Below, in pieces: positions 10,016-19,620 of a DNA stretch of 64,000 bases. Source of the stretch: Bifidobacterium platyrrhinorum (GTDB taxonomy: Bacteria; Actinomycetota; Actinomycetes; Actinomycetales; Bifidobacteriaceae); NCBI RefSeq assembly GCF_010667645.1, contig NZ_WHZV01000005.1, positions 1 through 64,000 on the forward strand. The letters are read 5' to 3'. Below the pieces are notes generated by a model, which was not told the origin of the DNA, did no database searches, and saw nothing but the letters and a program-made list of their open reading frames with translations. Each line of letters opens with the position of its first letter. Position 1 is the first letter of the stretch. The position numbers and the translations under genes were made by a program.

Positions 10016-11053
10016 TCAGCGCCACGGCACGTATACGGTTTCGGAGGCTCGCAGGGCCGGCTGTCCCTCGACCACCTCCACGCGGGGGTCCGGCGGTTCG
10101 ACGCCGTCGCGCTTGGCCTTCACCTGCTCGTAGAGCATGCGGAAGGCGCGCTGCCCCATTTCGAGGTAGTTCTGGCCGTAGCTGGTGAGTGCGGGCGACC
10201 ACATGGAGGCGAAGTTCCTGTCGTCGAAGCCTACGACGCTGACATCGTCCGGCACCTGCCGTTCCTGTTCCTTCAATCCGCGGATGACGGCGATGGCGGT
10301 CTCGTCGTCGCCGGCGAAGACCGCGGTCACGTCGTCGCGCTCCCCCAGCCTGCGACCGGCCTCGACGGCCTCCTCGAGGTCGCGCGACACGACGATCGGC
10401 TCGTGGATGACGGCTCCGCGCTCCTTGAGCGCGTCATGCCAACCATCGGTGCGGGTGTTGTCGGTCGGCCCTTTCGGACGGGTCACATGGAAGACGGTCT
10501 CGTGGCCCATGTCGAGCAGGTGCATGGTCATCCAACGCCCGGCCTCGCGTTCGGCATTGACGATCTGGCGGTCGGCGTCGCCGAACCCGCCTCCGACGAC
10601 GACCAGCGGCAGGTCCTTCGGCAGGTAGTCGAGCGCCTTGATGCCGGCGCGGTCGTACTGGTAGACGATGGCGCCGGCCGGGCGCACGGACAGGCCCATC
10701 CTGACGCGCGCCTCGACCGAATCCATGTCGGATTCGTCCAAGGAGACGATGTTCATGAGGAACCGGCATGCACGCGCCGCCCTCTCCACACCGTGATTGG
10801 TCTCGGAGGTGGAGAACGCCTCCGGATTGGCCGCGAAGACCACCACCGTGTCCATTTCCCGGTTGGACAGGGCGCGCGCGACGACGCTCGGCTCGTAGCC
10901 GAGCTCCTCGATGGCCTTGGCGATGCGCGCGCGTTTCTCCTCGGAGACCTTCACGGTGCCGTTGAGATAGCGGGAGACGGTGGGAGCGGAGACGCCGGCG
11001 AGTTTGGCGACGTCCTTGATCACCGGACGGGAATGCCCCGTGCTCCTCGCCAT
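10016..11053 (-). CDS. LacI-family transcriptional regulator
   Basis: 345 residues. The N-terminal HTH and hinge helix are canonical (IKDVAKLAGVSAPTVSRYLNG, residues ~12-32), followed by a periplasmic-binding-like effector domain (FDDRNFASMWSPALTSYGQN near the C-terminus is typical). LacI regulators in bifidobacteria usually control sugar use and sense sugars or sugar phosphates. Here there is no adjacent sugar-transport or glycosidase gene, so the target is unknown. GGGAGGAG lies upstream of the ATG. It is transcribed in the same direction as the FtsX-type transporter on its right and gltB on its left, with intergenic gaps on both sides. Confidence 0.93.
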   Translation of the reverse strand: MARSTGHSRPVIKDVAKLAGVSAPTVSRYLNGTVKVSEEKRARIAKAIEELGYEPSVVARALSNREMDTVVVFAANPEAFSTSETNHGVERAARACRFLMNIVSLDESDMDSVEARVRMGLSVRPAGAIVYQYDRAGIKALDYLPKDLPLVVVGGGFGDADRQIVNAEREAGRWMTMHLLDMGHETVFHVTRPKGPTDNTRTDGWHDALKERGAVIHEPIVVSRDLEEAVEAGRRLGERDDVTAVFAGDDETAIAVIRGLKEQERQVPDDVSVVGFDDRNFASMWSPALTSYGQNYLEMGQRAFRMLYEQVKAKRDGVEPPDPRVEVVEGQPALRASETVYVPWR

Positions 11054-11101
11054 GCGCGTCTCCTCCCGCCGTGCTCTCTCGTATACAACGCCCTAGTTAA
11101 G

Positions 11102-11130
11102 GGGGCGAACCGGACATAGGGGCGAACCGG
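11102..11130. repeat. 12-bp direct repeat upstream of the LacI gene
   Basis: GGGGCGAACCGG occurs at 11102-11113 and again at 11119-11130, a centre-to-centre distance of 17 bp. It lies between the LacI gene start and the end of the upstream transporter gene. It could be an operator pair, but the copies are direct rather than inverted, which is unusual for LacI operators. Confidence 0.35.
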
Positions 11131-11180
11131 AGAACCGTGGAGGGCGCCCCGGGTCCGCCCCGGTCCTCCCCGCCCGGCCC

Positions 11181-14100
11181 TCACTCCACCGATTTGAGCG
11201 CGGCGAGCATGTCCACGTCCCTGAGTCTGCGGTAGACGACCGCCCCCAGCACGGCGAGCACCATGCCGACCACCACGACCGGCGCGACGAACGCCGGCCA
11301 CCCGAGCGCCGGGTCGAACATGACCTCGTCGGGCGGCACCTCGGTGATGATGTACCGGTGCAGCCCCGCGCCGATCCCGTATCCGGCGAGGATGCCGACC
11401 GCGGAGAGCACGATGGTCTCCCGGTAGATGTACATGGTCGTCTCGTTCGAGTGGAAGCCGAGCACCTTGACGGTGGACAGTTCGCGGATGCGTTCGGACA
11501 CGTTGAGGTTGGTGAGGTTATAGAGGATCACCACGGCAAGGAGCGCGGCCACGAGGATGAGCACCTCCATGATCTGGTCGAGCGAATCGACGATCGTGGC
11601 CACCTGGTTCTTCGCGGTGATGTTCTGCACCACTCCCCTGACGCCGTCGTCGCGCATGAACGAGGCGCCGACGCGTCCGGCGTTCTCCGTGCCCGGATCC
11701 TTGAGCCGGACCATGTACGCGTTCGCCCGCCAGTTCCCGCCGAACACGCGCTCGTAGCCGCCGGACGACATGAACATGAAATGTCCGATGTACATCTCGG
11801 TCACGCCGTCCACGCGCACCGTGCGCCGCGCGCCTTCCGCGTCGGTGACGGTCACCGTGTCTCCCTCCTTCACGCCGAGCATCGAGGCCATGCGTTCGGA
11901 GATGACGGCGCCCCGGTCGGTGAGCGTCTGCGGCTGGTGGCCGGAGCGGGATCGCAGCGTCATGTACCGGACGAAGCTGTACGCGTCGTCGGTGGCGATC
12001 ATCGTGATGTCCTGCTTGTCGCCCTGCCTGCCGCCGGTCGTCGTGACCTCCTCGTAGCGGATCGGCGTGGAGGAGGCGACGGCGTCGCGTTTCATCATCC
12101 GCTTCACGGATGCGCGCTGCTCGTCGTTGTTGTCGCTTTTCTCCGCGACGATGAGGTCGTAGTGGACGATCTCGTCGAACTGTCGTTCGCTGATCTGCCC
12201 GATCGATCCCTGCACGCCGAGGCCGGCGGTGAGCAGGGAGACCGCGCCGGCCACACCGAGGATCGTCATGAGCCCGCGGGACTTGTAGCGGAACAGGTTG
12301 CGCGCGGTCACCTTGCGGGTGAAGCTCAACCGGTTCCATAACGGCGTGAACCGTTCGAGCAGGATCTTCGAGCCCTTGGCCGGAGGCTTGGGCAGGAGCA
12401 ACGCGGCCGGCTTCTCCCTCAGCTCGCGCATGGCGGCCAAGGTGGCGGGCACGACGGCGCTCACCCATGCGAGCAGGAACGCGACCGCGGTGACGGCGGG
12501 GTGGAACGCCAATGCGATGCGCGGCATCGTGAACCCGTCGGAGTAGGCGTGGTCGACGATGAGCGGCAGCAGCGTGTGGCCGGCGATGACGCCGACGACC
12601 GTGCCCAGCGTGGAGGCGAGGAATCCGTAGCAGGTGAACTTCCTGAGGATGTCCGCGTCGCCGTAGCCGAGCGCCTTGAGCGTGCCGGAGTTGACGCGTT
12701 CCTCGTCGACCATGCGGCCCATCGTGGTGAAGGTGACGAGCGCGGCCACGAGGTAGAGGAACACGGGGAAGATCGCGGCGAGTTTCTCCACGATGTTCGC
12801 GATGATCTCGTACACGCGGTAGCCGTTCGAGGTCAGTCCTTCGCGTCGGCCGTCGATCGAATAGGCTGGCACTTCGAGCGTGTCGATCTTCTCGCGGGCG
12901 AGGGCGATGTCGCGTTCGGCCTTTTCGATCTTCTTCTCGGCCGCGGGTTTGGCGGCGTTGAATTCGGCGAGTTTCGCGTCGTACTCGTCCTGCGCCTTCT
13001 CGAGACTGCGCTGGCCTTCGACGAGTCGGGAAACGCCGGATCCCGTCCCGTCGGAGCCGCTGCCGGCCAACGTGGATACGGCCGCGCCGAGTTCGCTTTG
13101 CTTGGCGGCGAGCTGGTTGCGCGCGGCCGCGATGGCGGCGGCGTTGTCTTGGTATTCCTGCGATCCTTGTTCGAGCCGCGACGCCCCGTCGTTCCATTGC
13201 GCGAGCGCGGCGTTGTAGTCGGCGAGTTTCGCGTTATACTGCGCGACGGCGTCGTTGTAGGCGGCGAGCGCCTTGTCGTACTGCGCCTTGGCGCTGTCGT
13301 ACGCGCCGCCGGTCAGGCCGCTCGATTCCCATTGCGCGAGGAGCGCGCCTATCTTGTCGAGTACGGCTTTGGCGGCGTCGAGCTGGGTGCGCGCCTGGTC
13401 GAGTCGGCTTTTCGCCTGGACGAGCCCGGTCCATGATTCGTCGAGTCGGCCTTGGCCTTGGGCGAGTTGTTGGGCTCCGGCGGCGAGCGCGGTCTGCGCG
13501 GCGTCGAGCTGGGAGTCGGCGGAGGCGATCTGCGCGGTCGCTCCGGCGAGTTCGGCCACGGCGGCGGATGCCTGGTCGGTGGCTTGGATGGTGCCGTCGG
13601 CGAGTTGGTCCTTGCCGTTTTCGATCCGGGTTTTCGCGTCGTCGAGTTGTTGCTGCGTGTCGGCGAGCTGCTGTTTGGCGTCGTCGACCTTGTGTTGCGC
13701 CTTGTCGATCTGCGCGCGTCTCTCCTCGCGGATGGAGGCGGCGCGTGCGTCGGGTTGGTTGGCGAGACGTTTGGCCAGTATGGTCTTGTGCGCGTTCACC
13801 CGGTCGCGGTAGTCGGCGGTCCAGTAGTCGACGCCGCGGGTGTCGCGGAAGGTGACGCGGCCGATCATCGTCACGTCGGAGTCGAATACGGTTTTCGTGA
13901 CGACCGCGTAGCCGTCGAGTTCGCCGGTGCCGGCGGTGGATTGGCCCATATTGAGGTTGGAGACGGTGTCGCTGGCGTCGACGAATCCGACGACGGTGAA
14001 GCCGCTGCGCTTGAGTACGGTGTCGCCGGCGATGTCGGGGCGTTCGGTGAGTTTGATGGTGCTGCCGACCGCGTATGTGTCGCGTTCCGCCCGGTCGAGC

Positions 14101-14534
14101 GCGATTTCGTTCGCGTGTTCGGGTAGACGGCCTTCGATCACCTCGTAGGTGGAGACCTTGTCGGGTTTCGAGGCGACGCGCAGGCTGTGGTCGGAGCCCC
14201 GGATGACGACGTCCTTGAAGTAGCCGAATTCGGCCTGTGCGACGCCGTCGGTCGCGCGGATGATCCTCTCGTCCTCGCGGCTCAGTCCGTAGTCGCTGAT
14301 GACGGTGACGTCGGCGAGGTTGTGGCGGTCGTAGAAGTCGGTGCCGGCGATGCGCATGTCGGGTCCGGTGACGAACAGTCCGACGAGCGCGAACGAGCCA
14401 AGGGCCATGAGGCTCACGATGGAGAGGAACCGGCCTTTGGACTTGCGCAGGGTGATGCGGATGTCCTTCCACAGCATCCGTTTGCGCGGTTGCGCCGCGC
14501 GGCGCTTGCGGCGTGTGCGGGAACGGTATGCCAT
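11181..14534 (-). CDS. FtsX/MacB-type ABC transporter permease with long coiled coil
   Basis: 1117 residues. One N-terminal membrane segment (~residues 30-50) is followed by an extracytoplasmic domain with a long Gln/Ala/Asp-rich coiled coil (about 230-560, starting near REERRAQIDKAQHKVDDAK). Then come three membrane segments (e.g. FPVFLYLVAALVTFTTMG), a TM beginning the second half (GLMTILGVAGAVSLLTAG), an extracytoplasmic domain and three last segments. This two-module FtsX layout belongs to mechanotransmission-type ABC systems that move lipids, peptides or antimicrobials rather than sugars. It starts 2 nt after the ATPase stop, so they form one operon. A divergent TetR regulator adjoins the operon. 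Confidence 0.92.
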   Translation of the reverse strand: MAYRSRTRRKRRAAQPRKRMLWKDIRITLRKSKGRFLSIVSLMALGSFALVGLFVTGPDMRIAGTDFYDRHNLADVTVISDYGLSREDERIIRATDGVAQAEFGYFKDVVIRGSDHSLRVASKPDKVSTYEVIEGRLPEHANEIALDRAERDTYAVGSTIKLTERPDIAGDTVLKRSGFTVVGFVDASDTVSNLNMGQSTAGTGELDGYAVVTKTVFDSDVTMIGRVTFRDTRGVDYWTADYRDRVNAHKTILAKRLANQPDARAASIREERRAQIDKAQHKVDDAKQQLADTQQQLDDAKTRIENGKDQLADGTIQATDQASAAVAELAGATAQIASADSQLDAAQTALAAGAQQLAQGQGRLDESWTGLVQAKSRLDQARTQLDAAKAVLDKIGALLAQWESSGLTGGAYDSAKAQYDKALAAYNDAVAQYNAKLADYNAALAQWNDGASRLEQGSQEYQDNAAAIAAARNQLAAKQSELGAAVSTLAGSGSDGTGSGVSRLVEGQRSLEKAQDEYDAKLAEFNAAKPAAEKKIEKAERDIALAREKIDTLEVPAYSIDGRREGLTSNGYRVYEIIANIVEKLAAIFPVFLYLVAALVTFTTMGRMVDEERVNSGTLKALGYGDADILRKFTCYGFLASTLGTVVGVIAGHTLLPLIVDHAYSDGFTMPRIALAFHPAVTAVAFLLAWVSAVVPATLAAMRELREKPAALLLPKPPAKGSKILLERFTPLWNRLSFTRKVTARNLFRYKSRGLMTILGVAGAVSLLTAGLGVQGSIGQISERQFDEIVHYDLIVAEKSDNNDEQRASVKRMMKRDAVASSTPIRYEEVTTTGGRQGDKQDITMIATDDAYSFVRYMTLRSRSGHQPQTLTDRGAVISERMASMLGVKEGDTVTVTDAEGARRTVRVDGVTEMYIGHFMFMSSGGYERVFGGNWRANAYMVRLKDPGTENAGRVGASFMRDDGVRGVVQNITAKNQVATIVDSLDQIMEVLILVAALLAVVILYNLTNLNVSERIRELSTVKVLGFHSNETTMYIYRETIVLSAVGILAGYGIGAGLHRYIITEVPPDEVMFDPALGWPAFVAPVVVVGMVLAVLGAVVYRRLRDVDMLAALKSVE

Positions 14535-14536
14535 GC

Positions 14537-15238
14537 TCACCACTCCAGATCCTCGATGTCCATCGGATGCGCGTTGGTCTCGATGGATTTGACGCGTGCG
14601 TCGTGCATGTGGATGACGCGGTCGGCGATCGGCGCGATGGCCGAGTTGTGGGTGACGATGACGACGGTGGCGCCTTTCTCGCGGCTCTGGTCCTGCAGGA
14701 TCCTCAGGACCTGTTTGCCGGTGTTGTAGTCGAGCGCGCCGGTGGGTTCGTCGCACAGGAGGATCTTCGGGTTCTTGGCGACGGCGCGGGCGATGGCGAC
14801 GCGCTGCTGTTCGCCGCCGGAGAGCTGCGCCGGGAAGTTGTCGATGCGGTGTTGGAGGCCGACGTCGACGAGCGCCTGCACCGGGTCCTGCGCGTCACGC
14901 ACGATCTCGGAGGCGAGTTCCACGTTCTCGCGCGCGGTGAGGTTGGCGACGAGGTTGTAGAACTGGAATACGAAGCCGATGTCGTAACGGCGGTAGTCGG
15001 TGAGCTGATGGGCGGTGTAGTTCGAGATGTCCTTGCCGTCGATGATCACCTGTCCCTCGGAGTTGGTGTCCATGCCGCCGAGGATGTTGAGCACCGTCGA
15101 TTTGCCGGCGCCGGATGCGCCGAGGATGATAGCGAGTTCGCCTTTCCCGATGCCGAAGCTCACGTCGTTGTTGGCCGTGATCGTGGTGTCTCCCATGTGG
15201 TACCGCTTGAAGCTGTGCACCATTTCGATGTATGCCAT
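14537..15238 (-). CDS. ABC transporter ATP-binding protein (MacB/LolD type)
   Basis: 233 residues, with every ABC ATPase motif: Walker [10 protein letters not shown], signature LSGGEQQR, Walker [13 protein letters not shown] and H-loop VTHNS. The [20 protein letters not shown] stretch (Q-loop region) is typical of the LolD/MacB subfamily that partners FtsX permeases. It is the first gene of a two-gene operon facing a divergent TetR-family regulator at 15513. Confidence 0.96.
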   Translation of the reverse strand: MAYIEMVHSFKRYHMGDTTITANNDVSFGIGKGELAIILGASGAGKSTVLNILGGMDTNSEGQVIIDGKDISNYTAHQLTDYRRYDIGFVFQFYNLVANLTARENVELASEIVRDAQDPVQALVDVGLQHRIDNFPAQLSGGEQQRVAIARAVAKNPKILLCDEPTGALDYNTGKQVLRILQDQSREKGATVVIVTHNSAIAPIADRVIHMHDARVKSIETNAHPMDIEDLEW

Positions 15239-15339
15239 CGTCCGCCTTTCCCGTGTTCCCTCGGTTTCCCTTGTCGGGGGCTGTCGGCGAAGCCGGCCGA
15301 GGGGTAGTCGCAGGTCGTCGCCTGCGCTACATGAATGAA

Positions 15340-15473
15340 CAACGTGTTGATTGTGTTGTCACGATGGTAGGGACGCATGGGAACGGCGGTCAATGAACGA
15401 TTCCCCCGATTCCGTTCAGATTGGACACATCGGCGGAAAGTGGTGATTCACCACCTATATCGACAACACGTTG
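15340..15473. promoter_or_regulatory. Divergent promoter region with paired palindromes
   Basis: CAACGTGTTG at 15340-15349 and its reverse complement CAACACGTTG at 15464-15473 sit at the two ends of the region between the ABC operon and the TetR gene. Each is nearly self-complementary. A third, perfect palindrome (GTGGTGA T TCACCAC) lies at 15440-15454. Placement at both promoters fits binding by the adjacent TetR protein, which would then control itself and the transporter. Confidence 0.55.
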
Positions 15474-15512
15474 ATATAATTCGACATAAGGTTCAACGAG
15501 GATGGGAGGGGC

Positions 15513-16127
15513 ATGGCGGGCAAACGTCACACGAAGACGGAGTCGAAGATCAAGGCGGCGTTCACCACGCTCGTGCAGTCGAAGGGATTCGACGCGATGA
15601 CGGTGAGCGACATCGCCCGCACGGCCGGCATCAACCGCGGCACGTTCTACATGCACTATCTCGACAAGTTCGATCTGCGCCAGCAGCTCATCGACGACAC
15701 GATCGCCGACCTGACGGCCATCCTCGTCGACAACGGCGATGCCGGGGCCCGTACCGTATCCGGCGCCACGGGCCGGGCGATCTGCGACGCGTTCCGGACC
15801 GAGTCGATCTCCGCCGCGTTGCGCTACGTGCGCGACGACTACGCGTTCTTCAACGCGATCTCCCGCTCCGGCAACGACATGCAGCTCTACGACAAGCTGA
15901 AGAAGGTGCTGAAGCAGCTGATCGTCACGCAGGCGCAACGGCTCGGCGCCGACCCGCAGTCCGCGTACAACGGCATCCCGGCGGACTACGCGATGGAGAT
16001 CCTCGTCTCCGCCGTCTCCTCGATCATCTGGCTGTGGATCCGCCGCGGCTGCAAGGAGACGCCCGAGGAGATCTGCCGCATCATCGAGAAGAACAAGACC
16101 ACCGCCCCCATCGACGTGCTGTGGTGA
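15513..16127 (+). CDS. TetR/AcrR-family regulator of the FtsX-type transporter
   Basis: 204 residues. The N-terminal TetR HTH is clear (DIARTAGINRGTFYMHYLDK, residues ~31-50) and the C-terminal ligand domain is divergent, with a TetR_C_11-like end. It is transcribed away from the ABC operon, with palindromic sites between them, the usual arrangement for a repressor of a drug or lipid exporter. GGGAGG precedes the ATG. Confidence 0.92.
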   Translation: MAGKRHTKTESKIKAAFTTLVQSKGFDAMTVSDIARTAGINRGTFYMHYLDKFDLRQQLIDDTIADLTAILVDNGDAGARTVSGATGRAICDAFRTESISAALRYVRDDYAFFNAISRSGNDMQLYDKLKKVLKQLIVTQAQRLGADPQSAYNGIPADYAMEILVSAVSSIIWLWIRRGCKETPEEICRIIEKNKTTAPIDVLW

Positions 16128-16187
16128 CGCGCCAGCCCATCGCCGCAACCATGCAGGAACGCATCGCCGGCATGCCGGGCACGGTCG

Positions 16188-17456
16188 TCACCGCCGGCCC
16201 TTGCGACGACGCGGGGTGAGGGCGGCGGGGCCATGCCGCTTGATGGCGAACATGAGCGCCCTGAGTCCGCCGATGCGCAGGTCGGGGCGTTCGCCCCGCG
16301 CGATGCGGTTCATCTGCAGTTCGAACCAGCTGATGACGAGGATGCCGCCGAACGCCTTGTCGAGCGGCTTGATGCCGGTCGTCACGCGCGGCAGGTCGAC
16401 GGACCCGTCCCACCGGTCGCGGATGATGCGGTTCGGCAGGTCGGGCACGAGCGCCAGAGGGCGGGCGATGCCGATCATCTGCGTGATGCCTTCGTCCAGC
16501 GCGTGTTCCATGTCGCGCGCGTTGCGGAAGCCGCCGGTCAGGGCGACCGGCACGGTCAGTTCGCCTTTGACGAGGCGTGCGAAATCGGTGAAGTAGACGC
16601 CGCGGCGGCGGTCCTCCGCAGCGCCGCCGTTGGTCCGGATGACCGGCCTGGCGTAGGTACCGCCGGAGATGTCGATGAGATCGACGCCGCGTCTCTCCAG
16701 CTGCTTCATGACCCAGATGGATTCCTCCTCGCTGAAGCCGCCCGGCATGCCGTCCTGCGCATTGAGCTTGACGGCCACGGGGAAATCGGGGCCGACCGTC
16801 TCGCGCACCGCGTCGAACACGTCGAACAGGAACCGGGCGCGGTTTTCGAGACCGCCGCCGTATTCGTCGGCACGCCGGTTGTCGAGCGGCGAGAGGAACT
16901 GGTTGATGAGGTAACCGTGCGCCGCGTGGATCTCTACGCCGGTGAAGCCCGCCTTCTTCGCGATGCGCGCCGTGGCGGCGAACCGACGCACGATGTCGCG
17001 GATCCGCTCGTGGGTCAGCTCGGTCGGTTCGGCGAAGAACCTGCCGTATTCGCCGTCGACGCCGCCGGCGCTCGGGGCGAGCGGATGCGGGTTGACGGTG
17101 ATGGGCGACTGGCGGCCGGGATGGTTGATCTGCATCCAGCAGTGCGCGCCATGCTCGGTGCCGGCGGCCGCCCATCGGCGCAGCATGTTCAGGTCGCGTT
17201 CGTCCTCGACAGCCACGTTGCCGGGTTCGCCGAGCTGGTTGCGGTCAACCATCACGTTGCCGGTGACGAGCACGCCGGCCCCTCCCCTCGCCCACGTGCG
17301 GTAGAGGTGCACATGGGCTTCGGTCGGCGCGCAGTCGCGGCCGGCGAGCGCCTCGTTCATCGCGGACTTGTAGAACCGGTTCTTCACTCTCACGCCGCAG
17401 GGCAGGGTCAACGGTTCGGCGATCGGCGTCGCGATCGCGGTCTTGTCGTTCGTCAT
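16188..17456 (-). CDS. Old Yellow Enzyme-family NADH:flavin oxidoreductase
   Basis: About 422 residues, an FMN-binding TIM barrel of the NADH-dependent flavin oxidoreductase/2,4-dienoyl-CoA reductase-like group. Diagnostic segments are HPGRQSP, GVEIHAAHGYLINQFLSPLD and NRRADEYGG(G)LENRARF; the GxxR and AHGYL motifs hold FMN and substrate. Such enzymes reduce activated C=C bonds or nitro groups; the natural substrate is unknown. The ATG at 17456 follows a GGAG. It is divergent from a TetR regulator at 17556, which probably controls it. Confidence 0.93.
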   Translation of the reverse strand: MTNDKTAIATPIAEPLTLPCGVRVKNRFYKSAMNEALAGRDCAPTEAHVHLYRTWARGGAGVLVTGNVMVDRNQLGEPGNVAVEDERDLNMLRRWAAAGTEHGAHCWMQINHPGRQSPITVNPHPLAPSAGGVDGEYGRFFAEPTELTHERIRDIVRRFAATARIAKKAGFTGVEIHAAHGYLINQFLSPLDNRRADEYGGGLENRARFLFDVFDAVRETVGPDFPVAVKLNAQDGMPGGFSEEESIWVMKQLERRGVDLIDISGGTYARPVIRTNGGAAEDRRRGVYFTDFARLVKGELTVPVALTGGFRNARDMEHALDEGITQMIGIARPLALVPDLPNRIIRDRWDGSVDLPRVTTGIKPLDKAFGGILVISWFELQMNRIARGERPDLRIGGLRALMFAIKRHGPAALTPRRRKGRR

Positions 17457-17555
17457 GACTCCAACTTTCCATACGTCCATGTTTGTACAGTTGTCTAAGT
17501 TATCATAAAGTTTGACATCTGCAAAATTATGGACGATAGGCTATGCTGGATTGCC

Positions 17556-18128
17556 ATGAAGAAGGACCTCAACGCCAAACTCACCCGTGGCACGCAACGA
17601 ACGCTCGACGCGTTCTTCGACGCGATGACCGCCTTGCTTACCGAAAAGCCGTTCACCGGCATCAGCGTCAACGCGCTGTGCGAACGGGCCGGTTATCCGC
17701 GCGCCACGTTCTACAACTATTTCGAGGACCGCGACGACCTGCTCGACTACTGCTGGATGGCGTTGTCCAGGCAGGCGAATCTCTCCGATCTCTCGTCATC
17801 GGACCCGGAGCATCGAGTGGATACGGCGCTCGACGCGATGGCCGGCCTATTGGAGTCCAACGCGGACATGCTGCGCGCGGTGCTGGAGCATAATCCGCCC
17901 GAAGGTCCCCTGTTCTCCAGTCTGCACATGTTCATCGAACGGAAGGCCCACGAGATCATGCGCACCTGCGTCGACCGAGACCGGTTCGACCTGCCGGCCG
18001 ACCTGATCGCCGACCATTACGCGAACACGGTGATGCTCGTCCTTGATTGGGCGTATCTGCGCGGTCATACGCTCACCCGCGAACAACTGCATGACTATAC
18101 GCACACGCTGCTGGGCGGCGTGGAGTGA
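17556..18128 (+). CDS. TetR/AcrR-family regulator, divergent from the oxidoreductase
   Basis: 190 residues with a TetR HTH (LCERAGYPRATFYNYFEDRD, residues ~38-57) and a C-terminal TetR_C_7-type helical domain. A TTGACA lies at 17512-17517 with a weak -10 (GATAGG) 17 nt on. The shared intergenic region with the flavin oxidoreductase is only about 100 bp, so one operator could serve both genes. It converges on the MFS gene with a 39-bp gap. Confidence 0.9.
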   Translation: MKKDLNAKLTRGTQRTLDAFFDAMTALLTEKPFTGISVNALCERAGYPRATFYNYFEDRDDLLDYCWMALSRQANLSDLSSSDPEHRVDTALDAMAGLLESNADMLRAVLEHNPPEGPLFSSLHMFIERKAHEIMRTCVDRDRFDLPADLIADHYANTVMLVLDWAYLRGHTLTREQLHDYTHTLLGGVE

Positions 18129-18167
18129 ACACGTCCGACCATCATCGATGCCGACGAACGCGAATCG

Positions 18168-19589
18168 TCAGGCGGCGCGACGCCCGCCCTCCCCGCCGCG
18201 TAGGAACACGAGCGGGATGATGATCAGCGGGACGGCGCACGCGCCCATGGCCAGATACGTCAGGTTCAGGCCGTGCATGTCCGCCGCGGCCATGGCCATG
18301 CCGCCGACGTGCGCGGATGCAGCCAGCGCGGTCATCATCCCGACGAACACGGCTTGTCCAATCGCGCCGGCTATGGTGCGCAACGCGGTGAGCAGCGCGT
18401 TCGCGTCGGCGAGACGCCCCTCGCCCGCGGCGCTCGTGCCCCATGTGACCAACGGCATCATCAGACAGCCGATCGCCAGCGAACGCGCCACGTTGACCGT
18501 GGCGGCCACCCAGATCGACGCCGACAACGGAAGCAGCCCCATGCACAGGTTGCTGGCGGTCAGGCAGATGCCGCCCAAGAGGAACAGCCGCTTCACGCCG
18601 AACCGGTCGTAGAGGCGGCCGGCCATCGGGCTGATGATGGCCATGGCGAGCGAGCCGGGCAGGCTCACCAATCCGGCCATCGACGCCGAACCGCCTTTGA
18701 TGGTCTGCACGTAGAGCGGCAGCATCACCGACGACCCCATCATCGCGAAGTACAGCAGCATGCTGCCGATTACGCTCAATGCGAATCCGCGGTGACATAG
18801 GATACGCATGTCGAGGAACGGGCGCTCGCGCTTCAGCTGCAGCATCACGAACCATATGGACGCCGCGATGCCGAGTACCAACGGCGGCAGGACCATCATG
18901 CTCGTGAACGGCATGGAGCCGATGTTGCCGACGCCGAGCGTCACGCCGCCGAACGCGACGATGCCCACCGCGAACGACAGCATGTCGAAGGACCGTTCGG
19001 ACGTTTTGAGTAGGTCGCCGAACACGAGGCACGCGGCGGCCAGCGACACCGCCATCACGCCGATCACCAGGTAGAAGATGGAACGCCAGCCGAACGCGTC
19101 GACCATCAGACCGGACAGCGTGGGCGCGATCACCGGCGTGACGCCGACGGCGAGGCCATACCAGCCCATGACCGTGCCGCGATTGTCCGGGTAGATGGTC
19201 ATGAGCACGACCTGCGCCATCGACATGAGCAGTCCGTTGCCGCACGCCTGTACGACGCGGCCGACCATGATGACGGCGAACGGCACCGGGGCCACGCAGA
19301 CCAGCGAGCCGACGATGAACAGCACGGCGCCCACGAGATACAGCGGCTTGGTCGGGAACCGGGTGATGAGGAACGCGGTCAGCGGCATGACGATGCCCAT
19401 GGCGAGCGAATAGCCGCTGGTGAGCCATTGGCCGGTCTGCATGGTGACGCCTAGATCGTGCACGATGGGCGGCAGGGCCGTGGTGAGCGCCGTGGCCATG
19501 ATGGTCGTGGCGATGCACGAGAGCATGATGTTGACGAAGATGAGCGCGCGACGGCGGTCGCTTAGCGAGGTAGGTTCAAGATAAGACAT
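18168..19589 (-). CDS. MFS transporter, DHA2 (EmrB/QacA) drug:H+ antiporter type
   Basis: 473 residues, very hydrophobic, with about 14 predicted membrane helices. The DHA2 motif A/C region is present (GRVVQACGNGLL, and GWYGLAVGVTPVIAPTLSGL in helix 5, the antiporter motif). These proteins export drugs, bile salts or dyes. The ATG at 19589 has only a weak Shine-Dalgarno. It reads in the same direction as hemW, 31 bp downstream of it, and may partly depend on read-through. Confidence 0.93.
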   Translation of the reverse strand: MSYLEPTSLSDRRRALIFVNIMLSCIATTIMATALTTALPPIVHDLGVTMQTGQWLTSGYSLAMGIVMPLTAFLITRFPTKPLYLVGAVLFIVGSLVCVAPVPFAVIMVGRVVQACGNGLLMSMAQVVLMTIYPDNRGTVMGWYGLAVGVTPVIAPTLSGLMVDAFGWRSIFYLVIGVMAVSLAAACLVFGDLLKTSERSFDMLSFAVGIVAFGGVTLGVGNIGSMPFTSMMVLPPLVLGIAASIWFVMLQLKRERPFLDMRILCHRGFALSVIGSMLLYFAMMGSSVMLPLYVQTIKGGSASMAGLVSLPGSLAMAIISPMAGRLYDRFGVKRLFLLGGICLTASNLCMGLLPLSASIWVAATVNVARSLAIGCLMMPLVTWGTSAAGEGRLADANALLTALRTIAGAIGQAVFVGMMTALAASAHVGGMAMAAADMHGLNLTYLAMGACAVPLIIIPLVFLRGGEGGRRAA

Positions 19590-19620
19590 GACGTTGTCTC
19601 GTATGGTTCCGTTCCGGGGT

